A stretch of 64,000 bases of DNA. It comes from Gordionus sp. m RMFG-2023 (lineage: Eukaryota > Nematomorpha > Gordioida > Chordodea > Parachordodidae). Of the stretch, positions 44,641 through 54,880 are shown in pieces. How positions within the stretch are numbered: position 1 is the first letter of the stretch; each line of letters opens with the position of its first letter. Below the pieces are notes generated by a model. It saw only the letters and a list, made by a program, of their open reading frames with translations. It had not been told where the DNA came from and did no database searches. The stretch is from assembly GCF_954871325.1 (NCBI RefSeq), contig NC_088775.1:29055561-29119560 (forward strand), in the 5' to 3' direction. The position numbers and the translations under genes are program-made.

Positions 44641-44720
44641 CAACGCATAGGAATTCAGATTATAAAATCTAATTTCACATGCTTCATAGGTTCATTCTCC
44701 GAGAAGCCCGATTAATCTAG

Positions 44721-45000
44721 ATTTTCTTCTTCTTCCCTAACTTATTTAAAATCCCCCCCCCCCCTTCTTCCTCATATAATCATTTACACTAATTAAATTT
44801 CCATTATATCTATTATTATACTTTGTATTTTGAAGTCGTTGGTTGTTAAAATTTCTAGAATTTCTAGAATTGTTAAAATATATATTTTTTTAAAATTCCG
44901 TTATGTACAACAAAAATTACTTATATTTTATTGTAATTATATATTTTTTTTTAAATACAGTATTTTTTTTTTAATATATGAAGAATTAGTATAAAATTTT
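44721..45000. other. AT-rich stretch with a C run
   Basis: A run of 13 C (44751-44763) follows the end of the LINE. AATTTCTAGAATTTCTAGAA near 44848 is a short direct repeat. No gene is seen. Confidence 0.4.
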
Positions 45001-45235
45001 ACCAATTCAAATTTACGAGAAATTTAATATTTTAATATACTAATTTATTATACGAAACTTAAGTTCTGATGGTCAAATAATTTGTCAATTTAATTTTATC
45101 ATTTTTTTTTTCAATATTAAGTATTTTTATTTTTAATAAACTATATATTTTTTTAAAATTATTAATAATATAATATTACAAAAATACCACATTGCCTGAT
45201 TTGACCAAATAACAAATTCACCCTACCTACCACTA
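45001..45235 (-). repeat. GCAATGTG repeat, copy 2
   Basis: The reverse complement of about 45160-45235 (GTGGTAGGTAGGGTGAATTT, then GGCAATGTGGTATTTTTGTA) matches 49420-49510. A weaker relative is at 6415-6480. The ends are undefined. Confidence 0.6.
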
Positions 45236-46440
45236 TAACTATTGGCAACCACCGATGGACCGTTAAGTCAAGTGAGACCGGACCATGGGACCATCGGTCC
45301 GGTTCGGTCCGATTCCATCTAAAAAAAATTTTTTTATGAAAAGTGTTAAATTACCAATATTTTAATTATATCATCAAATCATTATTATATTATACAATAA
45401 AAATGCCTAATATTTCAAAAATATTAAAATGCAAATTTATTGAATATAATTTAAATCAATTTGATAATTAGTTTTTTTTGATAATATATATAATGCGATA
45501 GATATTTAATTATAAAACAAATTATATATAAATAAATATTTTAATTATCTTCTAAAAAATCAAAAATTATTCCGTTATAGATTGAACCATCTTTAGATTC
45601 AATCTATTTCGTTTTTTTATTTTATCATTAACTTTAGAAAAGATTCGTTCACATGTTACAGGTGTAGCCTGCTGCTGTAGGAGATAGTCCATTGCTATTT
45701 TGGCTAGAACTGGAAATTAATATTGATTCCCTTCCCAACAATCTAGTATGTTGGAATTAATCGGATATAAAATATCAGATAAGCTTTGGATATATCATCT
45801 TTCTCTGCTGATGTCCCAGTTCCTATGAGCCTATCCTTGGCTATTCTCTCCCTCAAGGATATTTCCTTAAATAATAATGATCAATAAAATAAATAAATAT
45901 TTTTATATACTTTGTTTGTCTTTATGCCAGTTGATATAGTGCTCGCATATTTTTCACATTTCTTTAAATTGAATAAAAGTATTTAATAAATTACACATGT
46001 GAACCTAAATAAAAATAAATTATGTAATATATTATAAAGAATTAGGAATAACTTTTTTAATTCTGGGGTCTAATAGACTACCAATATAGGACTCCATATT
46101 TAAAAATTTATGAATATAGTGATTAACTTTTTTAGTGACTTTCATTGCAAAAGGTGCATCAATAAAAGAGGGGAAAGAATTAGAAGTAAAAATACTTCCA
46201 ATGTATGTTTGTATATTTTTCATCAGCATAAGATATATGCCTAAATAAGAGAAAAACCATTTAAAAATATTAAATAAAAGATATTCAACCAATGGTGGGA
46301 TAGGAGGATCCAGATAAATCAAAGGTAGTTTCATAAAATGGCTTCAATAAAGGAATTAGTTCATCTATTTTATTTTTATCACTATTTGTCAAGGCAATGT
46401 TGCCAAGGATTTCATATTCAGAATAACACAAAGTTTTTAT
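45236..46440 (-). mobile_element. hAT-E, partial
   Basis: A GC-rich terminal patch with GGACCGTTAAGTC, GACCGGACCATGGGACCATC and GGTCCGGTTCGGTCCG (45250-45315) is followed by minus-strand transposase pieces. One reads LAKIAMDYLLQQQATPVTCE and RIFSKVNDK (about 45630-45720), a hATC motif. Another (46032-46334) ends YIGSLLDPRIKKVIPN, the usual LDPR.K block. hAT-F interrupts it at 46441, and I could not find its far end after 47974. Confidence 0.65.
46433..46440. repeat. Left target duplication of hAT-F (GTTTTTAT)
   Basis: GTTTTTAT precedes CAGGGGTTCGAACC and is repeated exactly at 47967-47974. Confidence 0.9.
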
Positions 46441-47966
46441 CAGGGGTTCGAACCGAACCGAACCGCAAAACCGGAATGAACCGTTATGATTTTCTGAACC
46501 GTAACCTTAACCGAACCGTTATGAAGAAAATATTAAAAGAGCGAACCGAACCGTTATAAATATCTTGAACTGGTTTAAACCGGTTCAAAACGGTTTTATA
46601 AATAATTAATTTTAAATTATTAACCTAAATTTAAAATTTTAATTTTCCTTGGGGGCATTTTTTAAATTGGTGATTTCTTTTCAAATTTAATATTTCTATA
46701 TTATCAACATTATATATCAAATTAAATATTTTTATATTATCAACATTATATATCAAATAATACCAGGTTTGTTGTTTTTTCTTTAAATACTTAATTTATA
46801 TAGATTAGACAATTTATCTGTTAATTAAATAAGATATCTTAAAATAATTAGTGACATATTAAAAGCTTTATATCCAGCTTATGTTTTGACAAAATATTTA
46901 CAAAGTGAACAATTGACAATGGGCGATTTTTATGCTGCGTGGATCAAATGTCTCATGCAAACGATTAAAGTAGACACTCCATTTGCCAGACTTTTAGTTT
47001 CTACGATGAAAGCACGAGAAATAAATTTCAAAAATGAAGTTTTTTGCTCTGCTATATCTCGACCCTAGATATAATGTATTTTTAACTTTTGAAGAAAGAG
47101 AGATCGCCAGAAAACATCTTTGTAAAACTTGGAACTTGATACAAAATCTAAATAATCAGAATATTGAAATTCTAAATACTATGCCTACGTGTTCGTATTC
47201 GAAGGATAATTTAGATGATGATTTTGAAGATTTGTTAAAGTCGCATGAAAGTCTTAATAAGAATAATTCTCAGGGCATCGAAAATTATAATAAATGTATA
47301 GAAATAGAATATATAATTCGGTCATTTGATAATATAGAAAGATTAAAAAAAGATACTAATCTTTTGAATTATTGGGAAAATGTAAAGAATAGTATGCCAG
47401 AACTTTATAAGTTAGCTATAACTGTGCTAGCAGTTCCAGCTATGCAGGTCTCCGTATAAAGAGCATTTTCAAGCCTTAAGTTTATACTCTCTGCGCAGAG
47501 AACTAAATTAAATCCTGAAATATTAGAAAATATTTAGTTATCCGTTCGAATTCTCTTTTTAAACCTAAATAGTATAGTATACATATTATTTTATTCATTA
47601 TTGTATTTACGCATGTTTGTTTTTATCTTATTTATTTATGAAATAAAAAAAAACTAATTTGTCTAATTTATATTTCCTAAATTTAATAAAAATATTTATT
47701 AGATTATCATGGATAAATTAAATAAGAAATTATAAACTAAAAAGATTTTTCTCTAAAATTAATATATACATGGTTAATGATTAATTTTTTCTTAAATGAA
47801 ATTTATAAAAACCGGAACAAACCGAAAAGAACCGTTATAAATTATAAACCGAACCGAACCGATATGATTTTTTTTAAAAAAACCGAAATGGAACAAAACC
47901 TTTATAAAATTTTAAATTAAAAACCGGAACGAACCGAACCGTTATACAAAACGGTTCGAAACCCTG
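46441..47966 (+). mobile_element. hAT-F, complete-ended hAT transposon
   Basis: The ends CAGGGGTTCGAACCGAACCG and (reverse complement) CAGGGTTTCGAACCGTTTTG are flanked by the exact duplication GTTTTTAT. The subterminal regions are packed with GAACCGTTAT / AACCGAACC words (46450-46600 and 47810-47960). A plus-strand transposase remnant lies between. Only about the C-terminal half of a transposase is encoded, so this is an internally deleted copy. Confidence 0.92.
46886..47580 (+). pseudogene. hAT-F transposase, C-terminal half
   Basis: 46886-47068 begins MTKYLQSEQLTMGDFYAAWI and overlaps 47034-47459 (FFALLYLDPRYNVFLTFEER, the LDPR block) in another frame. After an acidic stretch, it reads LLNYWENVKNSMPELYKLAI and TVLAVPAMQVSV, then an in-frame TAA exactly where SVERAFS has its glutamate, then RAFSSLKFILSAQRTKLNPE. 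Thus the hATC domain is complete apart from one stop, and one frameshift lies near 47050. It is a close relative of the fragment at 25327-25859 (SVEMAFSGQKFVLSPQR). Confidence 0.85.
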
Positions 47967-47974
47967 GTTTTTAT

Positions 47975-48432
47975 AGTCTCAAATTTCTAATAATAAAAAA
48001 TATATAATCCTATTAATAAAGAGAAAGATAGATAATTTACGTAAGGAACTTCACCAACATCAAATATGTTGAATTCAAGCGGGTTTCAACATTTCAGCAA
48101 TATGTTATTTTTTCAACTTTGAATTTTTTTTTGAGCACGTTTATCTTAAATTTAAAATTTGATTTTACCAGAAATGCATTCTATCATGTTTAGAAAACCT
48201 ATTCTCTGATTTTGATTATTTGGAAACTTTTGCCATCAACTTTTGGTCCCATAGATTTTTAAACAAATCTTTTTTTGCAGATCTCTAGTATCCATTGTTT
48301 ACCTAATAGGCATTTTGGGAATGTAGTAGTGAACTAGATGTAGTATGATTATTTTTTTTTATCTCTTCTTGTTCGGATTCCTATTTTTTATTCTTTATTT
48401 CTTATGTAACAATGATATAGTGATGTGGCTAT
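47975..48432. other. AT-rich stretch, possibly the rest of hAT-E
   Basis: No motif was recognised. By position it should include the upstream part of the interrupted hAT-E, but no transposase words could be read. Confidence 0.3.
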
Positions 48433-48560
48433 CAGGCGCCTAGCCAGCGGGTATACTTTTTTCAAAAATTAAAAGTATCAAAATATTTTTTTTGAGGGAG
48501 GTCAAAAGGTTTGGCATAGTCGAACCCCCATATCCTCCCCCCCCCAGTACTTATGGCCTG
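48433..48560. mobile_element. 128-bp miniature hAT
   Basis: It starts CAGGCGCCTAGCCAGCGGG and ends CCCCAGTACTTATGGCCTG. The two are imperfect inverted repeats of the same type as the hAT-D ends (CAGGCGCGTACGCAGCGGGG). A C run lies just inside the right end. Flanks (GCTAT on both sides) suggest a damaged duplication. It has no coding capacity. Confidence 0.55.
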
Positions 48561-48770
48561 CTATATAAATAGACAGTGATAATACTCCCCCTTCCTAAGC
48601 TAGAAAAAATGAATATTATTAAAATATTTTTAAAAATACCTTCACTATAAAGTATCATGGCTATAAATGCTTTTATGAAAGAAAAGGCAGTGGCCTGAAA
48701 AACACATTTCATCAGAAAAGGAGGCTTTGACATTCGAAAATTTGTTAGTTTTAAAATGTTTGTATACTAA

Positions 48771-49378
48771 CAGAGTTGTTAAAGTATCTAGATATAAAAA
48801 TATAGTATCTTTATCTAGATAAATTTTTTATTAAAGTATCTGTATCTAGATATTATTTTAGAGGTATCTGTCTTAGTTTTATATATGAATTTATATTAAT
48901 TTTTGCATAATGCCAATCAACCAAAATAAATAAGGTTGATTGGATTATAATTAATATTAAAGAACACGTGATATAAAAAAATGTTTTTATAGTGTTCGAA
49001 TAAAATTGTAGATTATTATGATTTTTCTGATAAAAATTGTGGAATTACTTTTTTTTCTTTCTTATAAAATATTGATTATTAAAAAATCATATTAATAAAA
49101 TATTTTAATAAAAGTATCGGGTTGTTACGAAATAACTGTCTTGAAATTCTTAGAAAAGATTCTAGTTGAATTAGTTGTCCTTAAATTGTAATTTGAGTGT
49201 AGGAAGGGATTTCAAGATATTTTTTCATAACTTTTTCAGTATCTATATTTGTTTTTAGATACTTTTTAAGATACATTTTGATACACTCTTATTTGACGCT
49301 TTTTTATATTATAAATAAAAATACTTGAATGTAAAATTTATTTTATTTCATATGAGCATATAATTCAATATTAATATA
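48771..49378 (+). mobile_element. hAT-C terminal fragment holding a solo LTR
   Basis: 48771-48868 and 49239-49378 together match the left ~240 bp of hAT-C (28566-28800). The match includes CAGAGTTGTTAA, the TATCTGTATCTAGATA words and TTATTTCATATGAGCATATA. It stops where the GCAATGTG repeat begins. The interval 48869-49238 is a solo LTR. Confidence 0.88.
48869..49238 (+). repeat. Solo LTR related to Gypsy-1
   Basis: It runs from TGTCTTAG to TTTTTCA (TG...CA) and is flanked by the 5-bp duplication GTATC (48864-48868 and 49239-49243). hAT-C shows the same site uninterrupted. It shares the hairpin CCAATCAACC ... GGTTGATTGG and neighbouring GCATAATG / AACACGTGATATA-type words with the Gypsy-1 LTR in opposite orientation. 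Confidence 0.85.
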
Positions 49379-49588
49379 TATGTTAGCGGCAATGTGAAAT
49401 ATTCGGCAATGTGAGGTAGTGGTAGGCAGGGTAAATTTGTTATTACGGCAAAGTATACATTGCTGATATAAGGCAATGTGTTATTTTTGTAATATTATAT
49501 TATTATAATTTTTTCATTATTATTAATAATTTTTTAAGATTAATATTAAATTTTAATTTGTTATATTTATTTTTTACATAAATTTTTT
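49379..49588 (+). repeat. GCAATGTG repeat, copy 1
   Basis: TGTTAGCGGCAATGTG, GGTAGTGGTAGGCAGGGTAA and AAGGCAATGTGTTATTTTTG match the inverted copy at 45160-45235. The start also resembles 6420-6450. Confidence 0.65.
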
Positions 49589-49589
49589 C

Positions 49590-51339
49590 GGGTAGGTCTA
49601 TAAGTCGAAAGGCTTGGTAATACGAAAGGCTAAAAAATAATATTGAAAATAAAAATAACAAAGAAAATGTTTAATGAGATATTTGATTGATTTATTGCTT
49701 TTTTTAGAGAAAAAATATTATTATACATTATAATATATTAAAAATATGGAAATTTTAAGATCTTTTCAATTTTTTTATTAATTCTTTGAAATAATTTGCG
49801 ATTTTTAAAAATTAATTTTATTATATTAATTTTTAAATTAATATTTTTTAATTAAATTAATATTTGGTTATGATTTTATATATTTAGTAAGTATAAATAT
49901 ATTGTAATTACTTGATAAAGAAGTAAAGGAAAACATAAATTTTTTAAGGTATTTTTAATTTGAGAAAGCATTTTATAGGGGAAAGGCTAACATCTTAAAT
50001 GTAATTTTGAATATAATTATATCATTGAACTCAGAATTTAACTCTCTATCCAAAACCGCTTAGATGTATTTTTTTACGTTTCCGGTTCACAAAATAAATA
50101 TTTTGTCGCGAAAGACTTTTATAGGTGAAAGGCTAACATCTTAAACGTAATTTTTAATATAATTATATCATTGAACTTAGAATTTAATTCTCTCTCTGAA
50201 CCGGAAACGTAAAAAAATACATCTAAGCGGTTTTGGATAGAGATTTAAATTCTGAGTTCAATGATATAAATATATTCAAAATTACATTTAAAATGTTAGC
50301 CTTTCTCCTATAAATGTCTTTCGCGACAAAAAATTTATTTTGAGAACCGGAAACGTAAAAAAATACATCTAAGCGGTTTTGGATAGAGTATTAAATTCTG
50401 AGTTGAATGATATAAATATATTCAAAATTACTTTTAAAATGTTAGCCTTTCCCCTATAAATGTCTTTCGCGACAAAATATTTATTTTGTGAACCGGAAAC
50501 GTAAAAAAATACATCTAAGCGGTTTTGGATAGAGAATTAAATTCTGAGTTTAATGATATAAATATATTCAAAATTACTTTTAAAATGTTAGCCTTTCCCA
50601 TATAAATGTCTTTCGCGACAAAAATTTTATTTTGTGAACCGGAAACGTAAAAAAATACACCTAAGCGGTTTTGGATAGATTATTAAATTCTGAGTTCAAT
50701 GATATAAATATATTAATTACTTTTAAAATGTTAGCCTTTCCCCTATAAATGTCTTTCGCGACAAAAGATTTATTTTGTGAACCGGAAACGTAAAAAAATA
50801 CATCTAAGCGATTTTGGATAGAGAATTAAATTCTGAGTTCATAAATATATTTAAAATTACTTTTAAAATGTTAGCCTTTCCCATATAAATGTCTTTCGCG
50901 ACAAAAAATTTATTTTGTGAACCGGAAACGTAAAAAAATACATCTAAGCGGTTAAATTCTGAGTTTAATGATATAATTATATTCAAAATTACGTTTAAGA
51001 TGTTAGCCTTTCCCCTCTTAAATGCTATCTCAAATTAAAAATACCTTAAAAAATTTATGTTTCTCATTTACTTCTTTATCAAGTAATTACAATATATTTA
51101 TACTTACTTAATATATAAAATCATAACCAAATATTAATTTAACTAAAAATATTAAAAAATTTAAAAGATCTTAAAATTTCCATATTTTTAATATATTATA
51201 ATGTATTACAATATTTTTTCTCTAAAAAAAGCAATAAATCAATCAAATATCTCATTAAACATTTTCTTTGTTATTTTTATTTTCAATATTATTTTTTAGC
51301 CTTTCGTATTACCAAGCCTTTCGACTTATAGACCTTGCG
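49590..51339. mobile_element. Foldback-1: ~450-bp arms around 146-bp tandem repeats
   Basis: The arms start AGGTCTATAAGTCGAAAGGC at 49594 and end with its complement at 51335. They continue as inverted copies for several hundred bases (AAAAATATGGAAATTTTAAG left, its complement right). The interior (about 49975-51010) is a tandem array with TTAGCCTTTCCCCTATAAAT, GTCTTTCGCGACAAAA and CCGGAAACGTAAAAAAATAC. The first unit or two point the other way from the rest. AATTTTTC words outside both ends may be the target duplication. No coding sequence. Confidence 0.85.
49975..51010. repeat. ~146-bp tandem repeat inside Foldback-1
   Basis: GCGACAAAA recurs at about 50322, 50468, 50614, 50758 and 50898, a spacing of about 146 bp apart from short deletions. 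Each unit has AAGCGGTTTTGGATAGAG and AAATTCTGAGTT. Units at 49975-50190 are inverted, so the array itself turns round at about 50195. Confidence 0.88.
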
Positions 51340-51396
51340 AATTTTTCAATATATTTTTTTGATTGATATTTTTTTAAATATATATTTCTTTTTAAT

Positions 51397-53044
51397 ACGG
51401 TATGACTAAATACTGAATTGCTAAAATGAATTGCTAAAAAGCAATTAATCTTATAGCAACATAATCAATCATAAATCAATCAAAATTTTATTATGTATAT
51501 TTTATTTAATGAAAATCTTTAAACCTTTTTAAAATATACTTAAATTATTTTTTTATTAAATGAAGGATACTGATTAAATATCATATAATATATAATTTTA
51601 TTTTGAGTTAATATTATTATAAAAGAATTATTTTCATAGCTTATTAAAACATAAATAAATTTTTTTCAATTTTAAAAATTAACATATATCCGTAAGAGGG
51701 CGTTATATGCGTAAATATGTAAGTATCATTTTAGGAAACCGGAATGATGATTGGATAGCGCTTTTTTTATATTTGGGTATATATACATATGAAAAACCTA
51801 AAAATTAAAAAAAATTTTAGGTTTCTTTGATGTTTAATTTATGAGTAGGTTTAGAATAGTAAAATAATGGAAATTTTCTAAGGTAAATATTGCTGGCGTT
51901 ATTTATCAAAATCTCTTAATTTTTGTTTTATATGTGTATATTTACGTACTAAGCATTATCCTAAAAAAATTTTTGAAAATAATTTGATTTGACCGATTGC
52001 CGAGTTTAAAACCGACCACTTACTAAATATTCGATTGACCAAATTTACTAGTAATATAATTTGAAAAATGTTGATTTTCGTTTTATATATCTATAAATAC
52101 GTATAAAACATAATCCCAAAAAATATTTTTAAAATATCGCTATTTGGCGGATAACCAACCGACTCGTAGCCCACCCAATGACTAAATAATGAATTGCTGG
52201 CGTTTTAAATCAAAATATCTTAATTTTTGTTTTATATGTGTATATTTACGTGCTAAGCATTATCCTAAAAAATTTTTAAAAATAATTTGATTTGACCGAT
52301 TGCCGAGCTCAAAACCGACCACTTACTAAATATTCGATTGACCAAATTTATTAGTAATATAATTTGAAAAATGTTGATTTTCGTTTTATATGTCTATAAA
52401 TACGTGTAAAACATAATTCTAAAAAATATTTTTAAAATATCGTGAAACATTTTTCAAATTATATTACTAGTAAATTTGGTCAATCGAATATTTAGTAAGT
52501 GGTCGGTTTTAAGCTCGGCAATCGGTCAAATCAAATTATTTTCAAAAAATTTTTTTAGGTTTCCATTATTTTACTATTCTAAACCTACTCATAAATTAAA
52601 CATCAAAGAAACCTAAATTTTTTTTTAATTTTTAGGTTTTTCATATGTATATATACCCAAATATAAAAAAAGCGCTATCCAATCATCATTCCGGTTTCCT
52701 AAAATGATACTTACATATTTACGCATATAACGCCCTCTTACGGATATATATTTGTTAATTTTTAAAATTGAAAAAAAATTTATTTATGTTTTAATAAGCT
52801 ATGAAAATATTTCTTTTATAATAATATTAACTCAAAATTAAATTATATATTATATGATATTTAATCAGTATCCTTCATTTAATAAAAAAATAATTTAAGT
52901 ATATTTTAAAAAAAATTTAAAAATTTTCATTAAATAAAATATACATAATAATATTTTGATTGATTTATGATTGATTATGATTAATTGCTTTTTAGCAATA
53001 ATTTTAGCAAATCATTTTAGCAATTTAGTATTTAGTCATACCGT
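51397..53044. mobile_element. Foldback-2: ~500-bp inverted arms
   Basis: It begins ACGGTATGACTAAATACTG and ends with a close complement (AGTATTTAGTCATACCGT). Both arms carry GCTAAAAAGCAATTAAT, CGCCCTCTTACGGATATAT and GCGCTATCCAATCATCATTC in opposite orientation. The interior (about 51885-52445) has two ~300-bp direct repeats with TTTGTTTTATATGTGTATATT, GACCGATTGCCGAG and CGACCACTTACTAAATATTC. The third, inverted occurrence begins the right arm (52445-52560). No ORF. Confidence 0.85.
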
Positions 53045-53560
53045 GTATTTTTTTTTTAATATATATTTTTTTTAATATCTATTTTTTTTTAATATATATT
53101 TTTTTTTCAATATTATTTTTTTGATTGATATATTTTTTAATATATATTTTTTTTAATATATATTCTGATCGCTAATTTTTTTTATTTTTTGTGTTATATG
53201 ATTTTTTTAATAAATTTTTTTAAATATATTATTTTGATTGATATTTTTTTTAAAATATATAATTTTTATCTTGATATATCTTTTCATCGCTAATTTTTTT
53301 AATTTTTTGTGTTATATGATTTTTTTAATAAATTTTTTTAAATATATTGTTTTGATTGATATTTTTTTTAAAATATATATATTTTTTTTTTATATATATT
53401 TTGATCGCTAATTTTTTTTATTTTTTGTGTTATATGATTTTTTTAATAAATTTTTTTAAATATATTTTCTTGATTGATATTTTTTTTTAATATATATTTT
53501 TAAAATGATTTTTATATATTTATATTTTATGTAATTTTATCTATTATATATCTTTTGATA
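53045..53560 (+). repeat. T-rich ~115-bp tandem repeats, X2 left arm
   Basis: GATCGCTAATTTTTTT, TTTTTTGTGTTATATGATTT and AATATATT ... TTGATTGATATTTTTTT recur at about 53168, 53285 and 53402. It is related to the outer arm of X1 (27190-27400). Confidence 0.75.
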
Positions 53561-53564
53561 GTTA

Positions 53565-53655
53565 ATTTTTTAGGTAAAAGTGACAAATGTCATAATCGTT
53601 ATTTTAAAACTTTTTTGAGTTTTTTTAAAGTAAATAGGTATAAATACGTTTTGTA
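53565..53655 (+). repeat. SatA unit interrupted by the SatB foldback
   Basis: AAAGTGACAAATGTCATAAT to GTTTTGTAA is most of one unit. The array resumes at about 59444 with AAACTAAAATTTCAG. Confidence 0.8.
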
Positions 53656-54119
53656 AGTAGGTTTACACAAAATGAGTCATAAAAATAAAATATTTTTAAA
53701 ATCCCAAAAATAATATTTTTGACTAAACTGAGAATTGACATCAATTATTTTTTGAGTTATGATGTCAATTCTCAGTTTAGTCAAAAATATTTAGATTTTT
53801 GGTATCTTAAAAATATTTAATTTTTTGACTCATTTTGTGTAAACTTACTCATATAAACATAAAATGAAAAGAAATTTAAGTTTCCGTCATTATTTTTTGA
53901 GTTATGATGTCAATTCTCAGTTTAGTCAAAAATATTTAGATTTTTGGGATTTTAAAAATATTTTATTTTTTTTGACTCATTTTGTGTAAACCTACTCAAA
54001 TAAACATAAAATGAAAAAAATTTAAGTTTCCGTCATTATTTTTTGAGTTATGATGACAATTGACAGTTTAGTTAAAAATATTTAGATTTTTGGGATTTAA
54101 AAATTTTTTTTTTTTGACT

Positions 54120-54880
54120 CTTAAATAAATGCAATAATTTATAGTTGTTATTGAATCGGAAATTAGTTTATATCAATTAAAATTTAGGGGCCTTTAAAAG
54201 GGCCGTTGGGTATTCATTGGTCTTAAAAATAACCGTTGGGTTATATCATAAATAAGTCTAACAATCGTTTTAATAATAGACTAAGGCTAACGAATTTTTT
54301 TATTATTCACTCATTTTTTTATTATTTTGTATCTTGGGTAAAATAGGATACTCAGTGTCGAACAATTCATTTTTTCTTCATACCTTCAAATGTTTTTGTA
54401 TGAATCTGGTTCCGGTCAAATTAAATTATTAATTTAATTTAGATTAAACGACTTACATAATTATGTTGCACACCTGTGGTTTTTAAATAAATTTAGTTAT
54501 TAAATACGGAAGTAGGACTTCAAGTACAAATTTCAAAGTTTTAAAAAGATAATTATTTTTATAAAATTAGTAAATATGTAATGTATATTACATAAAACGG
54601 TACTCGAAATATCTTACATAATATTTTATTCATCATTGTAAAAATGTTTACAGATATGGGAAAAAGTTATAAAATTAATATAATTATTTATCTCAATAGA
54701 ATATATATAAAGGTAAAAAAAACTATTATTTATTAATATATAAATTCTCAATATGAGGTAAAAATTTTTTTTATATTTTACTAATTTAATGCTAGGTTGG
54801 TTCGGGCCTTGGAAAAGACTAATGAATACCCAACGGCCCTTTTAAGGACCCCTAAATTTTAATTGAAGTAAACTAGTTTT
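54120..54880. other. Unique centre of the SatB foldback
   Basis: Apart from the inverted pair near its edges (AAAATTTAGGGGCCTTTAAA and its complement), it is single-copy in this window and has no clear ORF. Confidence 0.6.

Larger units (their letters stand above)
42300..44720. mobile_element. LINE copy with inverted 5' half
   Basis: About 42300-43470 encodes the first part of a reverse transcriptase on the minus strand. About 43500-44640 encodes the thumb and C-terminal part of the same kind of protein on the plus strand. This head-to-head layout is the signature of twin priming during LINE insertion. No poly-A tail or target duplication is obvious. Confidence 0.8.
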
